A stretch of 41,315 bases of DNA from Amoebophrya sp. A120 (taxonomy: Eukaryota > Sar > Dinophyceae > Syndiniales > Amoebophryaceae). Location of the stretch: positions 1-41,315 of the forward strand of contig CAJINV010000021.1 in NCBI GenBank assembly GCA_905178155.1. Reading direction: 5' to 3'. Every line of letters begins with the position of its first letter. Positions within the stretch are counted from its first letter, which is position 1. Positions 31,301 through 38,834 of this stretch are shown here, piece by piece. The notes below the pieces were generated by a model that did no database searches, had not been told where the DNA came from, and saw nothing but the letters and a program-made list of their open reading frames with translations. Both the position numbers and the translations under genes were made by a program.

Positions 31301-32564
31301 TTTTGTCTCACAGGCCGAAGCGGCGGTGGACGAAGCGCGCGTCGCAAAAACAGCGGCGGTGAATGCGACGAAAGATGCCGAGGCGGCCGCTGAGGTTGCC
31401 GCCCAGAACGCGGAAGATGCCGAGGCGCTTGCGAGTCAACACTCCGGCACGGAAATCGAAGCGGCAGGGGTTCGAGTTCGTGTCCTTGCAAACAGCGTGC
31501 ACACGGTGTTCGCTGAAACAACATCTGCCAAGAACGCGACAGTTGCCGCGTATCTTGCCGCATCTGCGGCTGCGAGGGCTGCTGCGGATCATGTTGGCGA
31601 TGGACTCATGCAAGCCCCACTGCAAATTGCCCGCGAACAGTTGGCTGCTGCCGAAGCTGCGCTTGAGCTGGCCCAAGGCTCCTTGGCTGACGCCGAAGGC
31701 GCCCGGGAACGCGCGCAGAGCCACCAGGCCGAGGCAGAGAAGGCCGAGACCTCGGCTGCGGCAGCGGCTTGGGCCACGAAGGCGGAGGAGGCGGCGGGCG
31801 CCGCACGCACTGCAAAAGAATCGGCGTCGCTTGCAGCGGCGGAGGCCCAGAATGCCGCCGATTATGCGGGGGAGAAAGCGGACCACGCAGAGACCCATGC
31901 GGGAGGCTCCGATCAGGAGGAGCAAGCGGGGACGGTTCGCACCCTCGCGGGGCAGGCGCAAACAGCAGCTAGCAGCGCGGCCCAAGCGGCAAGTGAGGCC
32001 GCAGACGCGCACACAGCCGCAACTGGCGCAGCAAATGCTGCGAGGGCCGCTGCAGATTCGAAAGCCGAAGAAGAGGGCGCTGGGAATGCCGGGGGCAGCG
32101 GCGCCGGCACTGGCGACGATGCTGGGAATGCCGGTGACAGCGGCGCCGACACTGGCGACGATGCTGGGAATGCCGGGGGCAGCGGCGCCGACACTGGCGA
32201 AGAAGCTGGGAATGCCGGTGACAGCGGCGCCGACACTGGCGACGATGCTGGGAATGCCGGGGGCAGCGGCGCCGACGCTGGCGATGAAGCTGGGAATGCC
32301 GGTGATAGCGGCGCTGACGCTGCGGGAGGTACGGGGGGTGCCGGCGACGGCGAATCGACTTCGACCTCCGAAGGCGGAGATGGGAGCCTCAGCGGGGCCA
32401 GTTCCCAGCAAGAAGAGAACGCCGACGACGAGGCCGACGAGAGCCAGGTTCCCGGCGGTGGGAGCCAGGCGCCCGAGGGGGGCGAGGATGTTGGATTTGA
32501 CAGTGACACGGGCGTGGTCAACCTGCCGGACGATGTTGAGGAGGAGGGCGGTTGCTGCCGCTAG
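28326..32564 (+). CDS. Degenerate alpha/beta-hydrolase-like protein with Ala-rich coiled coil
   Basis: An uninterrupted frame of about 1410 residues starts at ATG 28326; ATG 28482 would instead place a hydrophobic leader (MLVYATAAQLFPGGFYLQGS) at the N-terminus. After a basic low-complexity stretch, the domain at about 29100-30460 resembles alpha/beta hydrolases: DRVFILLLPEH, FGVNHGYRSTNPVP, SFEMLDTLVTRL and KKQIVVVGRAGQRWALMSR. The last block sits where relatives have a GHSxGGQ nucleophile elbow, but Ser is absent, so catalysis is doubtful. A late DDHFVIHD may hold the His equivalent. From 30550 to about 32060 there is an Ala/Glu-rich heptad-like coiled coil, then 14-residue Gly/Ala/Asp repeats, an acidic tail and GGCCR at the end (possible lipidation site). 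A structural or scaffold role is plausible. Confidence 0.6.
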   Translation: MFHPEKAAGDPHLAAEKAKGLVDAFSSRGNCPPRRGGTSCGASGRPRARPVLMLVYATAAQLFPGGFYLQGSLALFRGRRGTTSAAQGKTARKNSPSLLGRSTTTKGDLEGGKKNVVGSSRGTKMLMSRPVDDDDEAELEKDGDHRDEEIDPSHLLAAASVEQTPTRKGKFLQLFRGTRENKGMNQPSKRDQKTTFLQSRASSTHEQKQRKKVLRSGSTSTRTSKAGKTAQQLDSTASSRRRRSARRRRRSAGSRDFGTHEEDYGDSDHPEIKYEYSCKYHATKYRDAATDARYNTMMAVYTTLNYIDTSNMGLLDPRVETVENWVADPLDRVFILLLPEHQQGGAEIRKYTKRLCENWADYFDEKELGDGDGEPKIELGKDSDTHIVVPLFRSYKDKKNGEFFWGDESETDYGHDDNLFGVNHGYRSTNPVPGDDIQVTSFEMLDTLVTRLIPRVKKQIVVVGRAGQRWALMSRIPLDTLQGDTGHVNRIDVLFGQENSYGYLDNLRTTAHWKGGNCRGPNKASGNCGEPTDNEWTTELQETVPNVLWTALADKAGEAEFLLQGKEEDYLLQPPDGLLPSQSQANVAAYLKNEVFSRFRIHMTVDVNDRCLSLEDHPVAAFRKVYTDSNTLGVFHKHYLFEDDFCDDSEDFVHDRNDATRLAFSQGFHRFQRAKSFQFWMKKHLDTTNMQNVEDDHFVIHDCDAEFGKGSASKCRHTESFIKRAARRIAQGEYGPVKLDEYSPDSEADEAGAQEELKALEGLREDADNSLDVAVDAKDAAEDANTIAQTQKENAESHRGEAQKAGASAAEAAVSATRAETAADAAGEAMRAAETARQEAVEAAAAVETAAKTAADRGVMLEIYSASALYNELLQTVEDVRTIAQTAATVKADAEKAANDAEAAHAAATAAAQAARAAANSKDGGSADGAGSEVLEELGNLETQAKQALADARAAKGAADAADTTAQAKRAEAEDASAEAQKLELSVSQAAAFVSQAEAAVDEARVAKTAAVNATKDAEAAAEVAAQNAEDAEALASQHSGTEIEAAGVRVRVLANSVHTVFAETTSAKNATVAAYLAASAAARAAADHVGDGLMQAPLQIAREQLAAAEAALELAQGSLADAEGARERAQSHQAEAEKAETSAAAAAWATKAEEAAGAARTAKESASLAAAEAQNAADYAGEKADHAETHAGGSDQEEQAGTVRTLAGQAQTAASSAAQAASEAADAHTAATGAANAARAAADSKAEEEGAGNAGGSGAGTGDDAGNAGDSGADTGDDAGNAGGSGADTGEEAGNAGDSGADTGDDAGNAGGSGADAGDEAGNAGDSGADAAGGTGGAGDGESTSTSEGGDGSLSGASSQQEENADDEADESQVPGGGSQAPEGGEDVGFDSDTGVVNLPDDVEEEGGCCR
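32079..32330 (+). repeat. Coding 42-bp tandem repeat, six copies
   Basis: Units start with GCTGGGAATGCC at 32079, 32121, 32163, 32205, 32247 and 32289. They encode 14-residue units alternating between AGNAGGSGADTGDD and AGNAGDSGADTGDD types, implying an 84-bp higher-order unit. The frame is kept. Confidence 0.85.
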
Positions 32565-34267
32565 GTTGTGGCGCACAAGCACGGGAGGGTGGCTGTTGTC
32601 AGTTCCCGATGCCTCCTCTGGCAGAAGTGTTAAGATGAAGCGAGTAAGTAAGTAGTTAACGTACTTTTTTTTCAATGCAAGCTGACAGTTTTTCATTTTT
32701 GAGTTACGCCCGCAACGAGTTCCGCCCGCAACCACATTCCTGTGACCTCACGCACGACACGGGGTCCTTGCCCATGTACTTTGCTTTGTTTCCAACTTCT
32801 GTTCTAGAAAGATGCACAGCATTTTCATGTTTGCGTTGCAAATACGTGATTTTAATCCATTAGGAAGAGTAGAAAAACAAACTTTTTGCCGTCAAGTAGT
32901 AAGTACTAACCTGCGAAGATCCCCACCCAGCTTTTGAATATGTTCCCCATGATTACTAAAGCTTTTTCTCTGTTCGCTTTTTTTTCTCGCTACTACGTCG
33001 TTCCAAATATTTTTTCTTTCTTTTAACGATGAAGAATCTACACCAAGAAAGAGCTTTCTTCCGGCCAACAGATCCCATTTTTCCCCGTTTACCTGCGACG
33101 TTTGGAAAGAAGCTGCGCAGTAGTTCTTCTTCCGTGTCGTTAGTAAGTACAATGTTTTTTGGACCCATGTGCGATGCCGCAAGAGGGCGCGGCCACCCTA
33201 CCACAGTGAATAAATTGTCCTCGTGCGTATCCCGCATCAGCCCTGTGAGGACAAGCTCCGACTCCTGCGCTAGTGGTCAAAGAAAAAGTTTCGCTCCTGC
33301 CAAGACGATGCTGGTGACCAATGTACTTAATTGAAAACCCCAATATGAGAAAAAAACACTTCCGTGTCGAAAGAGTGACTGCGCTTCTTGCTCGAGGACA
33401 GAAATTACCGGTTCAGCTTAGTCCCATGTTCACTCTTTGCGTACTTCGCTGCGTCATCTTCGTGCAAGTGCAAGATGCGGAAGTAGTACGTAAGTCGTGA
33501 AATAAAATAAGCAAGCAGTAGACCACTCGTCTAGTATGAGGAAGGACACGTCTAGAAGGAAGAAGACAAGCTCGTACTTTCCACCTCTATTAAGCTATCG
33601 TATTCATAATTGTCGTGAAGATCTCAGTCCCGCTTCGTGGTCGTGCAGGAACCTCTTCTCTTCGTTCCCCTAAACGTCCTCGATTTCCGTAGTTCTAGCA
33701 GTTCTCGTCAACTTCCGTGGTTCTACAAAAAGTTCCGGGACGTGTTCTTCAGCGCCGGACTGGTTGATGTCGTGGTCACGAAAGAAGCACAAGCACGCCA
33801 TTACTTTTCTATCGTTTATTCGTCCTTCTCGTTGGCAAGGAATTCGTGCTAATAGTTCTCGTCCTGGTGTTGGTTTGCTGCCTAGTGTATGTCTGCAGCA
33901 CCACACTCCACCAATCCACCAATCGTTGAGCTCCTTTGCCGTTACCTCAAGTAGAGGTTCAAAAAGTTTAAGTTTGTGCTTGCATATTGGACGTGGCTCC
34001 CGATAGTGATACCCATGCAAGGCAACGAACTTACTTCCGTTTCAGGCTTTTCCATCCCCGCCCGACTTTGATTTGCACGATGTTTCACTGTAGGTTGTAT
34101 TTGCGGCACAGAAGTGAGCACCTTCCTGGAGGTCGTGTGTTATCATAGTACAACCTTGATGCCACTTTTCTACTAAAGGAGCAGCCTTCATCACTATACT
34201 TGCACGAGCCTAAATTATGCCCCCTAAAACAAGTATATCTAGTTTACTCTACTCACATCAGCTGCAG
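32565..34267. other. Intergenic region with donor-like words
   Basis: Contains GTAAGTAG at 32648 and GTAAGTAC-type words near 32900 and 33142. A 101-residue frame at 33029-33334 and small frames near 33640-34000 have no recognisable domain. Unassigned short exons are possible. Confidence 0.3.
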
Positions 34268-36797
34268 ATGAACAAATACAAGATGAGCCGTTCCAGCAGC
34301 CTCTGGTGGGGGAACATCAAGCTTTTTCCACCAATGTGCATTTATTTCCTCGCCTTGTTGGTCTCTGACGCTTATTTCTCCCCCGTGTCAAGAACTACAG
34401 GGTGGTCCTCGGAAGGAAATTGTGCAGGGCCTTCATGCAAGATGAAAGGGACACATTCTGTTTCTGCCACCACGTTCCTCTTCGCGCGAGCCGCGGTTTT
34501 GCGTGGAACAACTACCACCGGAGCAGTACTCCTAGAGGGGAGCACCAGGAATAATAGAGACGCGGACCGAGGAACGTTGACGGATACAACAGCTTCCAGT
34601 TCTACTGCGCAAATAAGGGCTTTTCCACACCTTGTCGTGGACGAGGACCCAACACGGAATAAACGAACAGCGAGCTCCACAAGGCTCGTCGGGGCAACAA
34701 GGCTCGACCGGAGGTCCAGTAGTTCGCGGGCAGGAGGTGCTAGCGAATCTACTTCATCGTTCCCTGTTCTGTTGATCAATAAGTCCAAGGAGGATAATAA
34801 GCAAAGCCCGTTGATGGTTGATGATGAAGATGTTGACCACATGATCGTGACCGGCAAACAAAAGGAGAAACAAGCCTGGTCGTCGTCCGCTTTCCTGACT
34901 AAAAAAGCCAAAAGCCGCACAGCAGTTGGAGCAAATGCTAACGAAAATCATCTGCGTGTTCTTGGTCGCACTGGTGGAGATCATGCCGACCACGACGTCG
35001 ACGACGCCGAAGTACAACTAGAACGACCATCCTATTCCCTTGCCCTGTCGGCGGTGGCCGAATTCGGCCACTTTACGGATACAGACGACTGCTTTTATCC
35101 ATGCGGGGAAAAGATGTCTCCTTCAGCATCTTTTCAAAATTTGACAACCTCTTTGGCAACCTCTTTGATGAGGTCTCCCAAGAGGCTATTAACTTAAGCT
35201 ATTCCGCATGGTATGGTGGATTTTGATGAACCTATTTGGGAACCTCTTTGGTGCGCCCAGACAGAGAATTGCTGACGAAAGTCAAAGGCTTTGACTTGCG
35301 CTCCAGCTGGCGGGTCGCCAGATGGTAAGCAAAGCCGTGCCTCTGGCGACACCTGTTTGCTTGCCTCTTTTGTGGCTCCGAAGATTGCGAAGATGCACCC
35401 TCAGCAAGTTTGCGAATTTTGAAAGACACGAAGAAGAATAGGCTGCACACCCTTTCCGCGGCTGTCGAAATTTGAAAAGATGCGCTGGTAGCATCTTTTC
35501 AAATTTTGGAAGCCACAGAAGACTGAGCTGACCTCCCTTTGCGTGGTTTCTCAAATTTGAAAAGATGCTCCTTCGGCATCTTTTCAAATCCTGAAAGCCA
35601 CAGAACAGCCAGCTGCCCTCCTCGTCTGCGGCATGTAAAATTTGAAAAGATGCTCCTTCAGCATCTTTTCGAATCTTGGCAACCTCAGGACAGAAAACGG
35701 ATCGGCTCTACTGCGGCTTCGAAGATTGAAAGGATGCTCCTTTAGCATCTTTTCGAATTTTGAAAACCACAGACGAGTAAGCCGACCCCGTGTTCTGCGG
35801 CTTCAAAAATTGAAAAGATGCTCCTTCAGCATCTTTTCAAATTTTGGAGGCCAAAGGCCACGCGCTTCAGATTTGAAAAGATGCTGAAAGGGCATCTTTT
35901 CAAATCTCAAGAACCACAGGAGAGCACAGCAGCTTTTTCGCCTGTTGGTTTTCAGATTTGAAAAGATGCGCCCCGAGGTATATTTCCCCGCTTCAGCCGT
36001 GTCCACATCTGAAAAGGTTGCGCCATGAAGCACGAGCCACCTCGTCAGGGGTTGCTCGCTCCTCAGGTCTCCCGGATCTCTCGACCCCTTTGGCTTCTCG
36101 GACAGCTGTGGTATGTGCGCGCCTCCCTATTCTACCTAGACCTCCCATTCCAGTTGGCTTTTCCGGGTTTCCCAGCGTACGCCGCCTGTCCTCATTTTAC
36201 TGGGTGCGCGCCAAGTCCTGAACCGCTAGGGGTTTGGGAAGCTGCGCAGAAGATGCGGTGGGCGCTGTTTCCGAATCAGGCCCAAGCCAGGCCGGGGCTG
36301 ATAAGAGGGGGGGCGCAGCCTTTCGCTTGGCTGCGCCTTGTCGAGGGTAAATTGGCCGGGGGCATTTTCCGCGTTTGTCGCTATTGCCGGGCGCCTTTCC
36401 TTACCTGCGCAAGCAGAGGCGCGCTCAGGGTCCATGGCCTCATATGATTGGGAGGCTCGTTTTGGATGGCTTTTCTTTTTGGGGTGTTTGGCTTGCGTTT
36501 CTGCCCCGGGCCTCGGGGCAGAAATAGAACAGCCCGGCTTGGCGCGTTTGCAAAGGCGGACGCGCAGCCGCCATCGAAGAGGCGCTACGCGATAATCGGT
36601 GAGGGCGCCGAGCAATCAACTGGCCAAAATTTGAAAAGATGGGCGAAAAGGTGGATATTTTAGGGCCTTCATTTACGGATACAGACGACTGCTTTTATCC
36701 ATGCGGGGGAGCCGACTCCACGGTGCGGGGCTGGCTGTGGGACGTGGGGCAATGCAAATATGATGGTAGTGCGTTTCTATACTTATCCTGTTTCTAA
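34268..36797 (+). CDS. Secretory-pathway protein interrupted by a 1.6 kb insert
   Basis: ATG 34268 gives a basic N-terminus followed by a hydrophobic core (MCIYFLALLVSDAYFS), a signal peptide or anchor; an upstream in-frame ATG at 34217 would bury it. A low-complexity Ser/Thr/Arg-rich region follows, then GHFTDTDDCFYPCG at 35069-35108. There a 1.6 kb segment begins, and the same 37 bp reappears at 36672 and continues in frame as GADSTVRGWLWDVGQCKYDG to a TAA at 36795-36797, or to a GTAGTG donor at 36766. Reading into the insert instead ends at TAA 35195-35197. Either the insert is spliced out like an intron or the gene is broken. Function unknown. Confidence 0.45.
35109..35975. repeat. Array of spaced hairpins, TTTGAAAAGATGC/GCATCTTTTCAAA
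   Basis: Inverted-repeat hairpins with arms TTTGAAAAGATGC and GCATCTTTTCAAA and short loops (mostly TCCTTCA) lie at about 35468, 35553, 35641, 35726, 35809 and 35870. A left-truncated one is at 35109 and a half at 35953. Spacing is about 60-90 bp. The spacers differ but share words such as CCACAGA. Arms show compensatory and non-compensatory changes. It resembles a CRISPR only superficially; there are no identical direct repeats or cas genes. Confidence 0.75.
36030..36610. repeat. Third GC-rich island
   Basis: Composition shifts to GC-rich inside the 1.6 kb insert, with overlapping frames on both strands and no domain. A local inverted pair, GGCGCAGCC ... GGCTGCGCC at about 36312-36340, is present. 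It resembles in style the islands at 1-760 and 8690-9840. Confidence 0.35.
36672..36708 (+). repeat. Second copy of the 37-bp direct repeat
   Basis: Identical to 35072-35108, beginning TTTACGGATACAGACGACTG and ending CCATGCGGGG. It encodes FTDTDDCFYPCG in the same frame as the first copy. Confidence 0.9.
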
Positions 36798-37344
36798 CAT
36801 TCAATTCATCACCTTGTTTCTATTTATGGCCTTTCACGCTCTTTGTCATTGTCTTTGGATTAGTTTCGCGGCACTTTTTCGCACAAGCGTTTAGAAATCA
36901 TCATGGAAAATGGCGCGCGGAGTCGGAAACATTGAAAACGACGCCGAGCTCGACGGAACCGCATGAAGGGCGGCGGGGGGTTGGAACATCTGCGCGCGTC
37001 GTTGGGGCCACAGAAAGAGGAGGACTAGGCCGCGGGGCATACGCACGCGGGGCAGGAGGGAAAAAACGGAGGCGAAACGAGAACACGGGGCGCAGTACGA
37101 AAGTGGATCGAGAACCAACATGCTGGAGCAGGGGACAAGCGCGGAAAAGTAAGAAATCGGGAAAAAAAAAAAGCCGGATACCCGCGCAATTCCTCACATG
37201 TGAATAACATGGTGGGCGGGAGGGGTTCTTCACATTTTTGGAAACGCCCACCGCCCCGACTAGAATAGTTGAATGATGAAAAATTGGGGGCAGGGCAAAA
37301 AAAAATCCCCATCCTGACTCTGGTGTGGGGACGTTTTTACTCAG
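36798..37344. other. Intron or intergenic spacer
   Basis: No convincing coding content; short frames on both strands look like shadows. It ends in TTTTTACTCAG (37334-37344), a good acceptor, so it may be an intron between the interrupted gene and the exon at 37345, but the reading phase could not be matched from the donor at 36766. Confidence 0.3.
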
Positions 37345-37879
37345 GATAAACGCAAGAACAAACGCAGCAGCTGCATCTTCTTCGCGGCGGAGCAGCTTCG
37401 TGAACCAGTTTGCCGCTGGTGAAGTAGCTGCCCCTTCGTCGAGGGGCTCGCGCCTGGTGGTGGAAGGCGTGAAAAGCCAAAAATCATCCGACGGAGGACT
37501 GGCGTCTGGAACTACACTGTTGGGAGCGGGAGGTGGTACTACAACCAATGCGACGCTTCCTTCGGTGCTTACCTTGCAGCGGGCGGGCACGGCCGACTTT
37601 TTCGTGCCGTCTTTCGAGGAAGAAGCGCATTTCGATCAGAACTACGACGAGAACAACTACGAGAAGGCCGGCGAGGAGAAAAATAGTATCTCACCACCTG
37701 CCAACGCCGACGAAGACGAGCTGCCCGTGGACGAAAATGCAAATGCAAACACTCCGGAAAATAATAAGCAGCCGGAGCAGGAAAAGACAGAACGAAAATC
37801 CGGTCGAAAAAAGTGCGGGGACAAACGCACAAAAACAGCGGCGACGAAAAAGAAATCCAATGCGAATGAAGATGTTTAA
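37345..37879 (+). CDS. C-terminal exon of an uncharacterised acidic/basic protein
   Basis: The frame is open from before 37345 and closes at TAA 37877-37879. No ATG lies near its start, so it is probably a 3' exon entered at the CTCAG acceptor. It encodes an Ala/Ser-rich part, a short conserved-looking FDQNYDENNYEKAGEE, an acidic Asn/Glu region and a Lys-rich tail (RKSGRKKCGDKRTKTAATKK), which could be a nuclear or nucleic-acid-binding tail. Its upstream gene is uncertain. Confidence 0.4.
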
Positions 37880-38387
37880 AGACCTACTTATTAGCTGGAG
37901 ATACAGAACAGAGTCTAAACATTTTGACTTTCCGAAATAAAGTATCTACCCGTAAGAACGCAAGATCAGTACTACGCCAAGACGAAATCGGCCGCACAAA
38001 AGAGGCTGTATTTTTGTTAGATTCGTTTTCGTTTTCGTCGCGTTATATTGGTTCATCACGCCTTGTTCTGCTCCAGTCTTGTTCTCGTGCCATTCCGAGG
38101 ACTTTCGCGAAGTCGCGTACTCTTCATCTTTCGTCCAGATTTTTCGTTCCCGTACCCGTTTATCATCGTGCAGAGTCTGAATCATTGATTTCATCATTGC
38201 AGACCGTGTTTGTATCGTCCTCGTTCATGACTTACTGTATTGTATTTACGGCCAACAAAACACCGAGGAAGTCGCCAAGTAGATCACGCCCAACTTTCAC
38301 AACATCTGACAGGCATTCAACCTCCCCCTTCCGACGGTGTATTTTTCGGCAAAAAATGATCTGGTAACCAAATGCGTGCGCGCGCGC
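37880..38387. other. Intergenic, nothing recognised
   Basis: AT-rich spacer between the last exon and the GC palindrome. A 147-residue frame at 37924-38367 is Ser/Phe-rich without a domain and is probably chance. Confidence 0.35.
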
Positions 38388-38438
38388 GCGCGCAGAGCGC
38401 GCGCCGGCCCACGAAGCCGGCGCGCGCGCTCTGCGCGC
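38388..38438. repeat. Long GC palindrome (hairpin) next to a CG dinucleotide run
   Basis: The left arm at 38388-38408 (GCGCGCAGAGCGCGCGCCGG then C) pairs with the right arm at 38416-38438, with a 7-bp loop CCACGAA and one extra GC step on the right. The left arm is preceded by an alternating CG tract that could form Z-DNA. Confidence 0.85.
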
Positions 38439-38834
38439 TTGCGATATTGCTTAGCAAACGCAGCGCGAAGGCAGTTGCCGTTACCATATAGGGCAACCGC
38501 CGGGAGGCGTGAAGGCCAGGGAAATGGCCAGAAATGAAGCGGGAGAAGGGAAAAAAAGCGGACCAGATGGGAAAATGGCCAGGAGGTCAAAAATCTCGCA
38601 AAAATGGCAGAAACCAAGCGGGAGAAGGTGAAAAAAGAGCATTTATGCGATTTGGCCCACTTGATATCTGCAAAAGAGACGGAGTATTTTTTGCTCCGCC
38701 CGCTGGCCAGCTGCGTTGGAGCAGCAGGCCCGCGACCTGTCCGGAAGCCTTGGGCCGCTTCGTAACTGGAAAAAGTTGGAAAAAAATGGCAAAAAATTGC
38801 TTCATAACGTGGGTGGAAGCAATCGTCGGATTTT
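38439..38834. other. Flank of the satellite with diverged repeat-like words
   Basis: Words such as GGAAAATGGCCAG and AAAAATGGCA recur in this stretch and resemble parts of the 109-bp monomer, so it may be a decayed edge of the satellite. No gene is assigned. Confidence 0.35.

Larger units (their letters stand above)
35109..36708. mobile_element. 1.6 kb insert flanked by 37-bp direct repeats
   Basis: The perfect 37-bp repeat lies at 35072-35108 and 36672-36708, exactly 1600 bp apart. Near its ends the insert carries the inverted words ATCTTTTCAAAATTTG (about 35126) and CAAAATTTGAAAAGAT (about 36626). The left part is a hairpin array and the right part a GC-rich island. No transposase is seen. 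A 37-bp target duplication is unusually long, so a repair-generated or assembly-generated duplication is possible. Confidence 0.5.

Noticed and set aside
29844-32735. Very long minus-strand frames (460, 263 and 475 residues) and a 430-residue + frame opposite or within the 28326 gene
   Set aside because: They are shadows of the Ala-rich (GC-rich codon) coding region; they are Arg-, Leu-, Ser- or Pro-rich without domains, and the + frame 28326-32564 has the coherent domain structure.
35109-35975. CRISPR array
   Set aside because: The repeats are palindromic hairpins with drifting sequence, spacers are of uneven length, no cas genes are present and the context is eukaryotic.
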